The notes under the pieces were generated by a model. That model had not been told where the DNA came from and ran no database searches. It saw only the letters and a program-made list of their open reading frames with translations. Below, one piece after another: positions 1 through 7,672 of a stretch of 64,000 bases of DNA. Location of the stretch: contig JAURZI010000123.1 of NCBI GenBank assembly GCA_030653435.1, forward strand, positions 55,168 through 119,167, read 5' to 3'. Source of the stretch: Methylovulum sp. (GTDB lineage: Bacteria; Pseudomonadota; Gammaproteobacteria; Methylococcales; Methylomonadaceae). Position numbers and translations under genes: made by a program. Position 1 is the stretch's first letter. Each line of letters starts with the position of its first letter.

Positions 1-778
1 CAAACTGTATCGCGGCGCAAACCGTTAACGGCAACAGCACAAACGGGCTAATCATGACAGGGGCTTCCCCGGCATTCTGGCGCGAAAAAACCCATACGCA
101 GATGGCAATAATCGCAGCAAACAGCGCGGCAAGCTCAAATAACTGTCGCATGGAACCCTGCCCGAAAGGTTTATCCCCATGACTCAACCAAGCGTGTATA
201 ACCGGCGTAACGATAAGCAGGCCCAACCCGTCGCCAAACCACCAAATCCTCCATAACGACCAATAAGCAACCTTATCCCCTACGGTAAGCGCATAAACCG
301 CAGCGCCCAACAATGACGCCATGCCGGCAGCGACAATAACCGCCAGCAACCCGAATAACGCCACATTACGCAAGCGCGCAAATGAAAACTCGGCCCCCGC
401 CGTTGCCCGGAGCAATGCGGCGGCAAACACCGCTTCAGTTATATTGACCCCACCAAACCATAAGGCCTGGGTAAAACTGAAGGTCGGCATATCGGCGCAC
501 AGTTCCGCAGGCACAATAGCCGCGGCGAGGCACCACCACTCGCGGGCTGGCCGTAACAATAACGCCGCCAGCAATACGGCGTTTGCCGGCCAAAACAAGG
601 CAATACCAACTGGCATTACCGATGCGGCGACGCCAATTTTCGCAGCAATGAAAAAGCCCAGCGCCGTAGCAAAACTATACAGCGCCATAGCATAAGGCTC
701 GGCTGTCACTTGTCGGCCCAACTGGCCGGTAGCCTGGGAGATAAACTTAATTTTCACTTGTTGCCCATCCTCTTTCAT
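1..778 (-). CDS. MASE1-domain membrane sensor protein, N-terminal part (runs off the window)
   Basis: Reading the minus strand gives an uninterrupted frame from about 778 to base 1. It is very hydrophobic and has the MASE1 pattern: ALFWPANAV near the start, AREWW, a FGGVNITEAV segment and WRIWWFGDGLGLL. MASE1 is an integral membrane sensory domain that usually precedes GGDEF/EAL, histidine kinase or PAS modules. The output domain lies outside the window, so its activity is unknown. The start is uncertain: ATG at 778 is in frame with weak ribosome-binding potential, and GTG at 757 has GAGG about 11 nt upstream. The + strand frame over the same bases is a shadow. Domain call fairly sure, gene function open. 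Confidence 0.75.
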   Translation of the reverse strand, partial: MKEDGQQVKIKFISQATGQLGRQVTAEPYAMALYSFATALGFFIAAKIGVAASVMPVGIALFWPANAVLLAALLLRPAREWWCLAAAIVPAELCADMPTFSFTQALWFGGVNITEAVFAAALLRATAGAEFSFARLRNVALFGLLAVIVAAGMASLLGAAVYALTVGDKVAYWSLWRIWWFGDGLGLLIVTPVIHAWLSHGDKPFGQGSMRQLFELAALFAAIIAICVWVFSRQNAGEAPVMISPFVLLPLTVCAAIQF

Positions 779-831
779 GGCGGATACCCACAACCCATGG
801 AGTTACCCAGATCAGTGCCGCCTGATAATTA

Positions 832-1016
832 CTCCCATCTAACTCAAAAAGTGTTGAAGTTTTTGCAAGAGGTCATTATTCAGCTTTTTTCCACCGTAGG
901 GCGCGCTGCGCGCGCCATCGGCGACTCGGTACCGGAAAAGGCGCGCGCGGCGCGCCCTACGTTTCGCGTGACGGTAGGTGTTGCGGGTTTTAGACGTTTT
1001 CTCGATCAAATGGGAG
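832..1016 (+). mobile_element. MITE copy 1 (TA-flanked, about 185 bp)
   Basis: The element starts CTCCCATCT and ends AGATGGGAG with one mismatch (right end AAATGGGAG), and is flanked by TA at 830-831 and 1017-1018. The inside holds a long GC-rich inverted repeat, GTAGGGCGCGC facing GCGCGCCCTAC. Two further copies lie at 20683-20874 and 31208-31400. TA flanks, short terminal inverted repeats and no ORF for a transposase fit a MITE mobilised by an IS630/Tc1-mariner type enzyme. The parent element is not in the window. Confidence 0.8.
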
Positions 1017-1033
1017 TAGCTGCTGCGTCGTGA

Positions 1034-1516
1034 TCAACAAACTGGTGAGCGCAACTTCTCTATCAGAGCCACGCCATGTCACCAGCAAAACATCACTGTA
1101 CCTGGTTACACCCATACGCTTTCGGCACGCACGATGTGCCTTGTGTTGATTTTTGTCATCATGCCATAACGGTACACGATGCGTAGCCCACATAAAACTC
1201 AAACCCCGACCGTTCATGGATAGCCCATCCCATGTTATACCCAAGGTACGAACACTTTTTTAAAAAACTGCGAAATGTTGTGCCGTATCACGTTAATGCT
1301 GCGCCTATGCCCAACACGGCTATCCGATATTGTTGCACATAAACACTGGTTTAAGCCCAGCAACCCTCAGCGGGTCGAAAACAAACTTGTTTGTTATTGC
1401 CGCTTTGCATAACATGTTACCCGATACCTGAAGGGCAACACAGTTTAAACCGCCCCGCCCGCATGCCTGTCGTGTTGACCGGTGAGCAACCCAACTACCC
1501 TAACCCCAACATATTG
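1034..1516. other. Intergenic stretch between MITE copy 1 and the H4MPT genes
   Basis: No gene is supported here. An 84-codon minus frame (990-1244) ends inside the MITE and resembles no family I know; it may be the stump of a gene cut by the insertion. A small inverted repeat AACAAA-CTTG-TTTGTT sits at about 1380-1395. The frame of the following flavoprotein stays open upstream of its chosen start to 1391 but that part has no family resemblance. Confidence 0.4.
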
Positions 1517-2053
1517 ATGGACAAACCTCGCTTAGCCTGGGCAATTACCGGATCCGGCCACTATATACAAGAATGTCTGGCTTTTTTGCTGACCCTGGAT
1601 GCGGTGGATTTATACATCAGCCCGGCCGGTGAAGAAGTATTAAGAATGTACGGCATCGACCTCAAGGACATTCGTGAAAAAATGCCGGTATACCGTGACA
1701 AAGCCGCCTCAGCGCCGCCCGTAGGGCATTTTTATAAGGGCTATTACCACACCTTTGTGATGGCGCCAACAACATCAAACACCGTTGCCAAATGCGTGCT
1801 CGGCATCGCCGACACGCTGGTGACCAATCTGTATTCCCAGGCAGGAAAGTGCCGCGTGCCCAGTATTGTTTATCCCTGCGATATTGCGCCGGAAATGGAA
1901 ACCACCGCGCCGGGGGGCAAAGTCATGGTCTATCCACGTAAAATCGACCTGGAAGGCACGCATAAATTACGCGGTTTTGAATACACGACCGTCGTCGAGA
2001 GTGTGGATGAACTTATCCATCAGGTTAACGCACGACTAGCCGCGCTGACATGA
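1517..2053 (+). CDS. DmrB/AfpA-like flavoprotein (putative dihydromethanopterin reductase)
   Basis: A 178-aa flavoprotein of the archaeoflavoprotein/UbiX-like fold. The N-terminus has the nucleotide-binding LAWAITGSG stretch, and the middle has MAPTTSNTVAKCVLGIADTL, typical of FMN-binding members. Related proteins in methylotrophic bacteria reduce dihydromethanopterin to H4MPT, the last step of making the C1 carrier. The ORF could begin at 1391, but family similarity begins at the ATG at 1517, so I chose that. Its stop overlaps the start of the next gene (ATGA), so the two are translationally coupled. The precise role, reductase or another H4MPT step, is inferred from family and context. Confidence 0.75.
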   Translation: MDKPRLAWAITGSGHYIQECLAFLLTLDAVDLYISPAGEEVLRMYGIDLKDIREKMPVYRDKAASAPPVGHFYKGYYHTFVMAPTTSNTVAKCVLGIADTLVTNLYSQAGKCRVPSIVYPCDIAPEMETTAPGGKVMVYPRKIDLEGTHKLRGFEYTTVVESVDELIHQVNARLAALT

Positions 2054-3438
2054 GCGAGCACATCCTTTTTCTTACCGGCAAACTGGCAGAAAAGCAACTG
2101 CATGCGATACTCGAAAAAATGCAGCCGGAATTCACCTATACCGTGCACCAATTGGGCCTTAAAGTCGCGGCGTTAATGACCACCGATATGATCGCGCGGC
2201 GTTTGCATGACACCTTCGGCGCGGATCGGATGATCTTGCCTGGGCGTTGCCGGGGCGATGTGGACGCCTTGTCCAAAACCTTCAATATGCCGATAGTGCG
2301 CGGCCCCGAAGAACTCAAGGATCTGCCGCAATATTTCGGCCGGAAAGCCCACGCCTACGACTTGAGCAGCTACCGCGTCAAAATTTTCGCCGAGATTACC
2401 GATGCGCCCAACATCAGCATTGATGAGGTGCTTAAACGTGCGGAGTACTACCGCAGCAATGGCGCCGATGTCATTGACATCGGCTGTTTGCCCAGTACGC
2501 CGTTCCCGCACCTGGAAGACACCATCCAGGCGTTAAAACAGCAAGGCTTCAGGGTCAGCATTGATTCCCTGGACGAGCAGGACTTGCTCAGGGGCGGCAA
2601 AGCCGGCGTCGATTATTTACTCAGCCTGCACGAAAGCAGTTTGTGGATTGCCGACGAAGTCGCCGCCACGCCGATAATCATCCCTGAAAAACACGAAGAT
2701 CTGGCCTCTCTGGATCGGGCTATCGGCGTGATGCAGGCCAAAAACCGGGCGTTTATCGTCGACCCGATTTTAGACCCGCTGCATTTCGGCTTCACACAGT
2801 CCATCGTGCGTTACCATGAGGTCAGGAAAAACCACCCCGATGTTGAGATGATGATGGGCGTCGGCAATATCACCGAATTGACGCATGCCGACACGACCGG
2901 CATCAATGCGTTGCTGCTGGGAATTTGCTCAGAACTTGACATTAACCATATTTTGGCGACCGAAGTCAGCCGCCATGCCTGCCGCGCCATCCGCGAGGCG
3001 GATTTGTCCAGGCGCATCATGCTGGCGGCAAAACAGCATAACACCTTGCCCAAGCATATTCATCCAGGCTTGATGGCCTTGCATGAGATTGCGCCGTTCC
3101 CTTATACACTGGCAGAAATCAAGGAGCTGGCGGAGCAAATCAAAGACCCCAGCTTCCGCATCCAAACCAGCGCCGAAGGCCTGCATATTTTTAACCGCGA
3201 CGGCTTCCACAGCGCCACCGACCCGTTTGATTTATACCCCAAACTGCACGTGGGACAGGATGGCGGCCATGCCTTTTATCTGGGCGTGGAACTGGCGCGC
3301 GCAGAAATAGCCTGGCAACTGGGCAAACGTTTTACGCAGGACCAGGCGCTGGCCTGGGGTTGCGCTAGCGACCAGGCCGAAGCCAGGGTCGACCTGCACA
3401 CCTTTAAGCCTGCCGGCACCACTTTACAAAAGTCCTAA
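2050..3438 (+). CDS. Dihydropteroate synthase-related protein (TIGR00284 type)
   Basis: A 462-aa protein whose central part is a DHPS-like TIM barrel: IFAEITDAPNIS, GADVIDIGCLPSTPFP and VSIDSLD correspond to the pterin-binding motifs of FolP. The N-terminal 110 residues (ILFLTGKLAEKQL onwards) and the C-terminal extension match the larger archaeal/methylotroph version rather than folate DHPS. In methanogens and H4MPT-using bacteria this protein is linked to coupling the pterin to the arylamine part of methanopterin. It overlaps the preceding flavoprotein gene by 4 nt and is followed after 11 nt by the DUF447 gene, so it belongs to one operon. Confidence 0.85.
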   Translation: MSEHILFLTGKLAEKQLHAILEKMQPEFTYTVHQLGLKVAALMTTDMIARRLHDTFGADRMILPGRCRGDVDALSKTFNMPIVRGPEELKDLPQYFGRKAHAYDLSSYRVKIFAEITDAPNISIDEVLKRAEYYRSNGADVIDIGCLPSTPFPHLEDTIQALKQQGFRVSIDSLDEQDLLRGGKAGVDYLLSLHESSLWIADEVAATPIIIPEKHEDLASLDRAIGVMQAKNRAFIVDPILDPLHFGFTQSIVRYHEVRKNHPDVEMMMGVGNITELTHADTTGINALLLGICSELDINHILATEVSRHACRAIREADLSRRIMLAAKQHNTLPKHIHPGLMALHEIAPFPYTLAEIKELAEQIKDPSFRIQTSAEGLHIFNRDGFHSATDPFDLYPKLHVGQDGGHAFYLGVELARAEIAWQLGKRFTQDQALAWGCASDQAEARVDLHTFKPAGTTLQKS

Positions 3439-3449
3439 AACCAGAAAGC

Positions 3450-4010
3450 ATGATCCAAGAAACCATAGTCACGACCATCAGCCCGGACGGCCTAGTCCAT
3501 ATCGCCCCTATGGGCATCCATATCAACGGCGATGAATATATTATCCTGCCATTCCGCCCATCGACCACGCTGGTCAATGTGTTGCATAGCCAGACCGCCG
3601 TGCTTAATTACTGCGATGATGTGCGGGTGTTTGCCGGATGTTTGACCGGACGGCGCGACTGGCCGCTACGCGCCGCCGAAAAAATCAGCGCGCCCGTGCT
3701 GGCCTGTGCGCTAGCGCATACCGAGGTGCAAGTGATACGCATAGAAGACGACCCCGTACGACCCAAATTATTCTGCACAGCCGTGCACAGCGCCCATCAT
3801 GCACCGTTTACAGGCTTTAACCGCGCCCAATTTGCAGTATTGGAGGCTGCTATCCTGGTCAGCCGCCTGACGATGTTGTCGCAGGAAAAAATCGCATCGG
3901 AACTGGCTTATCTGCGTATCGGCTTTGACAAAACCGCCGGGGATCGCGAGCGTGTAGCCTGGGATTGGCTAATGGCCGCTATCGACGAGCACAACGGGGC
4001 GCAGCCATGA
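3450..4010 (+). CDS. DUF447 family protein of the H4MPT cluster
   Basis: A 186-aa protein beginning MIQETIVTTISPDGL and continuing HIAPMGIH and ILPFRPSTTL, the pattern of DUF447. These proteins have a flavin-reductase-like split-barrel fold and occur almost only in methanogens and H4MPT-dependent methylotrophs. No reaction is firmly assigned, so a step in cofactor synthesis is an inference from co-occurrence. The stop codon overlaps the ATG of mfnB (ATGA at 4007-4010), which supports one polycistronic message with its neighbours. Confidence 0.8.
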   Translation: MIQETIVTTISPDGLVHIAPMGIHINGDEYIILPFRPSTTLVNVLHSQTAVLNYCDDVRVFAGCLTGRRDWPLRAAEKISAPVLACALAHTEVQVIRIEDDPVRPKLFCTAVHSAHHAPFTGFNRAQFAVLEAAILVSRLTMLSQEKIASELAYLRIGFDKTAGDRERVAWDWLMAAIDEHNGAQP

Positions 4011-4690
4011 CCGGCATGCTCGCCAGCGTCAGCAGCGTAAGCGAAGCCTTGCTGGTGCTGGATGCACAGGTTGACATCATCGACTTAAAACAACCGGCTG
4101 CGGGTGCGTTAGGCGCGTTGGATATTGACGTTATCAGAAAGATCGTCGAGCACTGTCAAGGCCTGCGGCCTGTCAGCGCGACTATCGGCGACTTGCCCAT
4201 GCACCCGGAGCTCATCTTTAATGCTGTATCCAGCACCGCAGCAACCGGCGTGGATTATATCAAAATCGGCATTTTCCCTGATGGCGACGCCTTAAGCACG
4301 ATAGAAAAACTGGCCGTATTGACCCAACAGCCGCTTGCCCTGGTCGCCGTACTGTTTGCCGATCAACAACCGGATTTTACGCTGATCGACGCGCTAAAAC
4401 ATGCCGGTTTTAAAGGCGTTATGCTCGATACGATGGACAAAGCCAAAGGCCCGTTAACGCAAATCATGCCCCAAACAGACATCGCCCGGTTTGTCAGGCA
4501 TGCTAAGGAGCGGCAATTGCTTTGCGGTCTGGCGGGTTCGTTAAGACTGGAAGATATTGCCGGACTGCTACCCTATCAGCCTGACTATCTGGGCTTCAGG
4601 GGGGCGCTATGTGCCCGGCACGAGCGTGTTGGGCTATTGGACAAAGCCGCTGTTATGCGGATAAAACAGGCGATAGGTTCCCGTTGCTAA
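4007..4690 (+). CDS. mfnB: (5-formylfuran-3-yl)methyl phosphate synthase
   Basis: A 227-aa protein of the MfnB (DUF556) family. It makes 4-(hydroxymethyl)-2-furancarboxaldehyde phosphate from two glyceraldehyde 3-phosphates, the first step to the furan of methanofuran. The family lysines are visible: DLKQP near residue 28, DYIKIG near residue 85 and MDKAKG near residue 150. The frame is open from 3965, but the ATG at 4007 overlaps the upstream stop and gives the usual N-terminus (SVSSVSEALLVL). Its place in the H4MPT cluster fits a C1 pathway that uses formylmethanofuran. Confidence 0.85.
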   Translation: MTGMLASVSSVSEALLVLDAQVDIIDLKQPAAGALGALDIDVIRKIVEHCQGLRPVSATIGDLPMHPELIFNAVSSTAATGVDYIKIGIFPDGDALSTIEKLAVLTQQPLALVAVLFADQQPDFTLIDALKHAGFKGVMLDTMDKAKGPLTQIMPQTDIARFVRHAKERQLLCGLAGSLRLEDIAGLLPYQPDYLGFRGALCARHERVGLLDKAAVMRIKQAIGSRC

Positions 4691-4738
4691 CTTCACCGCG
4701 CCCCAAGGCTTCCGACGTAGAGCTGTCTGGCCGTATAA

Positions 4739-4760
4739 GGCGCGCACGGCGCGCCCTACA
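4739..4760. repeat. Short GC palindrome related to the MITE core
   Basis: GGCGCGC-ACG-GCGCGCC at 4739-4755 is a perfect 7-bp hairpin followed by CTAC. The sequence nearly equals the right half of the inner hairpin of the MITE copies. It sits between mfnB and pdxA and may be a fragment or a separate REP-like unit. Confidence 0.5.
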
Positions 4761-4810
4761 TGGGCACATGGCGATCCCACATCATTATTAAAATCTTGTT
4801 ATTTAAAACC

Positions 4811-5815
4811 ATGACACACGCACCCCACCCCATACCGCGCCTTGCCCTGACACCCGGCGAACCGGCGGGCATAGGTCCTGACCTTTGCATCCAGCTAGCC
4901 CAACTGGATCTGCCTTATGAGCCGGTTATTATCGCCAGCCCTGAATTACTGGAACAACGCGCCAAAATCTTAGGCTTACCTCTGCACATCAAGCTGTTTG
5001 ACAGTCTGCTACCGGCCCGCCGCCAACAAGCGGGCAGCCTGACGGTATTACCCGTTGAGCTGGTGGAACCGGTGCAATGCGGCCGGTTGAATCCGGCAAA
5101 CAGCCGTTATGTATTAAAAACCATCACAAAGGCCGGCAAAGGCTGTATGGACGGCGTGTTTGCCGCCATGGTCACGGGCCCAGCACACAAAGGCGTCATC
5201 AACGATGCCGGCTTCCCGTTCAGCGGCCATACCGAATTCATTGCCGACATCACCGGCGGCCATCCGGTCATGATGCTGGCAACGCCGGGTCTGCGCGTCG
5301 CATTGGTCACCAACCACCTGCCGCTGTCCGAAGTCAGCCTGGCCATCACGCATACCCGATTGCGTACCGTGATCCGTATACTGGATCACGACCTGCGTGT
5401 GCGCTTTCATCTGGAAAATCCGAAAATACTGGTGTGCGGCCTTAACCCCCATGCCGGGGAAGGCGGCCATCTGGGCCGGGAAGAAATCGACGTGATAGAA
5501 CCGGTACTCGACAGTTTTCGCGCCCAAGGCTTAAACATTGTAGGCCCGTTACCGGCAGACACCTTATTTACGCCTAAATACCTGGACTCGGCCGATGCCG
5601 TATTGGCGATGTACCATGACCAGGGTTTGCCGGTGCTTAAACACAAAGGTTTTGGCCAGGCCGTGAATATCACGCTGGGCCTGCCGATTATCCGCACCTC
5701 GGTTGACCACGGCACAGCCTTAGATCTGGCGGGCAGCGGCAAGGCCGATCCCGGCAGCCTGTTTGTCGCGCTGCAAACGGCATTAGCCATGACCTCCCAA
5801 CAGGACCAACCATGA
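4811..5815 (+). CDS. pdxA: 4-hydroxythreonine-4-phosphate dehydrogenase
   Basis: A 334-aa PdxA. It oxidises 4-phosphohydroxy-L-threonine with NAD in de novo pyridoxal 5'-phosphate synthesis. Diagnostic motifs are [12 protein letters not shown] at the N-terminus, the metal ligands in [15 protein letters not shown] and MYHDQGL, and the C-terminal [13 protein letters not shown]. Length is usual. The frame extends upstream to 4760, but that part is MITE-like palindrome sequence; the ATG at 4811 gives the normal start. The stop overlaps the rsmA ATG (ATGA), the common pdxA-rsmA arrangement of gammaproteobacteria. The surA gene that often precedes is absent, replaced here by cofactor genes. Confidence 0.95.
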   Translation: MTHAPHPIPRLALTPGEPAGIGPDLCIQLAQLDLPYEPVIIASPELLEQRAKILGLPLHIKLFDSLLPARRQQAGSLTVLPVELVEPVQCGRLNPANSRYVLKTITKAGKGCMDGVFAAMVTGPAHKGVINDAGFPFSGHTEFIADITGGHPVMMLATPGLRVALVTNHLPLSEVSLAITHTRLRTVIRILDHDLRVRFHLENPKILVCGLNPHAGEGGHLGREEIDVIEPVLDSFRAQGLNIVGPLPADTLFTPKYLDSADAVLAMYHDQGLPVLKHKGFGQAVNITLGLPIIRTSVDHGTALDLAGSGKADPGSLFVALQTALAMTSQQDQP

Positions 5816-6585
5816 TCCATATCCCCCGCAAACGCTTTGGCCAGAATTTTTTACATGACCGCTCCATCATCGACAACATCCTCGGCAGCATACAGGCTAG
5901 TCCGGGTGAACACTGGGTGGAAATAGGCCCAGGCATGGGCGCACTGACCAAGCCTTTATTAGCGAAAGGCATACGACTCGATGTCGTCGAACTGGACAGG
6001 GATCTCGTGGTATTGCTCAAGGACAAGTTCGGGCAGCACGATAATCTTCAGATACATAGCGGCGATGCGTTACGCTTTGATTTTGCCGCGCTTGCCGACA
6101 CTAACGAAAAACTGCGCGTTATCGGCAACCTGCCCTATAACATTTCGACACCGTTAATGTTCCATTTGCTGGACAGCGCCGCTTGCATCCAGGACATGCA
6201 CTTTATGTTGCAAAAAGAAGTGGTCGACAGGATTTGCGCCGCGCCGGGCAACAAGCAATACGGCAGGCTCAGCGTCATGATGCAGTATTATTGCGCCACC
6301 GAGTTGCTGTTCGAGGTGCCGCCGGAAAGCTTCGAGCCCGCGCCTAAAGTGATCTCGGCGATAGTGCGCCTGATACCGCATCGTGAGCCGCCGGTTGTCG
6401 TCAAGGATATAGCCCGACTCAACACCGTCGTGACCGCAGCCTTCTCGCAGCGCCGTAAAACCCTGCGTAATGCCTTGAAAAAAATCATCACCGAAGAACA
6501 GATTGCCACATTGGATATAGACCCCACCTTAAGGGCGGAAACCATCCCGCTCAGCGATTTTGCCAAATTGAGCCATCTGTTGTAA
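5812..6585 (+). CDS. rsmA: 16S rRNA (adenine1518/1519-N6) dimethyltransferase
   Basis: A 257-aa KsgA/RsmA. It dimethylates two adjacent adenines in the 3' hairpin of 16S rRNA as a late 30S assembly step. Visible motifs: [11 protein letters not shown] at the start, SAM-binding [10 protein letters not shown] (motif I), VELDRDL, and the catalytic NLPYNIS (motif IV). The C-terminus has [13 protein letters not shown], typical of the family. Coupled to pdxA by a 4-nt overlap. A weak hairpin follows at about 6595-6612, with convergent genes beyond. Confidence 0.95.
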   Translation: MIHIPRKRFGQNFLHDRSIIDNILGSIQASPGEHWVEIGPGMGALTKPLLAKGIRLDVVELDRDLVVLLKDKFGQHDNLQIHSGDALRFDFAALADTNEKLRVIGNLPYNISTPLMFHLLDSAACIQDMHFMLQKEVVDRICAAPGNKQYGRLSVMMQYYCATELLFEVPPESFEPAPKVISAIVRLIPHREPPVVVKDIARLNTVVTAAFSQRRKTLRNALKKIITEEQIATLDIDPTLRAETIPLSDFAKLSHLL

Positions 6586-6633
6586 GGGGTACCGGCCCCA
6601 ATACTTGGGCCGATTACCCGTCCTCTGTTATTT

Positions 6634-6990
6634 TTACCGCATTCCCGACAGTGCCCGATTGAATTCAGCATCCCTGTCATAAACCGCCACGCCCACGCGG
6701 TCGATATGCTCAATTAAGTCGCTATTACTAAGCAAAGCGTATTGCGACACATCCACGGTATAAGGCAGAAACAAATCATCAATCTGATCTTCTATTTGCA
6801 TTAACTCGGCGAATTCAAGCACGCGGCCTTTAATGGTCAAGTCTATGTCGGAACCTGGGCGATAGTTGCCCTTGGCGCGGGAACCGTAAACCAGCACCGA
6901 GCCTATGGCGTTGTGCCGTTTGAAAACGCTGTTGAGTTTATCAAGCGTGGCTGCTGATAAGCCGAGTTTGGCTGCTATAGCCGCATTCAT
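6634..6990 (-). CDS. MNT-type nucleotidyltransferase (MntA-like antitoxin)
   Basis: A 118-aa minimal nucleotidyltransferase with the signature GSRAKGNYRPGSDIDL: GSR plus the D-x-D metal pair. In HEPN/MNT toxin-antitoxin modules the MNT enzyme transfers nucleotides to a residue near the HEPN active site and so silences the RNase. It overlaps the upstream HEPN gene by 4 nt (ATGA), the standard order. Unlike some degraded copies the catalytic residues look intact. Function as an antitoxin is inferred. Confidence 0.85.
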   Translation of the reverse strand: MNAAIAAKLGLSAATLDKLNSVFKRHNAIGSVLVYGSRAKGNYRPGSDIDLTIKGRVLEFAELMQIEDQIDDLFLPYTVDVSQYALLSNSDLIEHIDRVGVAVYDRDAEFNRALSGMR

Positions 6991-7400
6991 GATAGGTATT
7001 TTTCCATTTCGGCTTGCAAGACCTCAAATAAAGGGAAGTAATCCTGAATGATCGCGGTTACCAAGTGTTGGGCAGTCTGTTCATCATAGGTATGCGAAGA
7101 CACATTCCTGCTCTGGATCATCGCCATCCACTGTTCGCCATCAGCGATCAGTTCCACCTTAAAAGCTTCGCGGGTGGCATCTTTTGAGCCTTTAATCATT
7201 GAGTTGCCCTGATCCGTCAGATAGTCCTTCAGGACGTTCCAGGCCAATTCATGGGTGAACTCAAAAGCCTGAATAACACCTTGTTTCTCCAGTAAAGACA
7301 AGGGGCGTTGTCTGCTGAGTTCTACGGCATTTTTAAGCTGCGCCAAGGCTTTTTTATAGTTGGCAAAGCGTTGTTGCCAACGGACATCAGGGGTATACAT
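6987..7400 (-). CDS. HEPN-domain protein, HI0074 family (putative toxin/RNase)
   Basis: A 137-aa alpha-helical protein of the nucleotidyltransferase substrate-binding (HI0074) group. The motif RNVSSHTYDE carries the R-x4-H pair that forms the HEPN RNase site, with the trailing T-Y often found in MNT-modified members. It is transcribed ahead of, and overlaps, the MNT gene. The pair is convergent with rsmA and divergent from the small-RNA candidate at 7557. No insertion marks surround it. Confidence 0.85.
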   Translation of the reverse strand: MYTPDVRWQQRFANYKKALAQLKNAVELSRQRPLSLLEKQGVIQAFEFTHELAWNVLKDYLTDQGNSMIKGSKDATREAFKVELIADGEQWMAMIQSRNVSSHTYDEQTAQHLVTAIIQDYFPLFEVLQAEMEKYLS

Positions 7401-7556
7401 AATGGCTACTCGCTAACAAAAAAATCGTTTTATCATCCACACCCAGTTTTTTCCCCAACGTCTGTCTTATCGCAAAACCAGGGCATTACCTGCGACAATC
7501 TGCCACGCGACAATCTGCCACATTTCTATTGGCCACGCCTATCGGTATGATAATGA

Positions 7557-7640
7557 CAACTCTTGAGATGCAAGCTCCTCCTCGGACACTTAGAGTTTTT
7601 ATATCCTTCTCTTCAGCGGCTCATTGAGCCGCTTTTTTTT
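7557..7640 (+). ncRNA. Candidate small regulatory RNA ending in an intrinsic terminator
   Basis: No protein gene leads into the strong + strand terminator at 7615-7640, so something short must be transcribed. Just upstream, AACTCT (7558-7563) can pair with AGAGTT (7592-7597). The loop exposes CTCCTCCTC (7575-7583), complementary to Shine-Dalgarno sequences. A possible -10 (TATGAT or GATAAT) lies at 7546-7554; no good -35 at standard spacing is seen. Two hairpins, a C/U-rich anti-SD loop and a U-tail are a common design for regulatory RNAs. Inference only. Confidence 0.4.
7615..7640 (+). terminator. Rho-independent terminator
   Basis: AGCGGCTC-ATT-GAGCCGCT followed by eight Ts (7633-7640). 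It is oriented for + strand transcription, facing the 3' end of the large minus-strand gene. Confidence 0.85.
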
Positions 7641-7672
7641 GCCTGCCGTTTAGGCCGGCCAAGCCTTACCCA

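Noticed and set aside
710..1033. 107-codon + frame
   Set aside because: Composed partly of the MITE and partly antisense to the MASE1 gene start.
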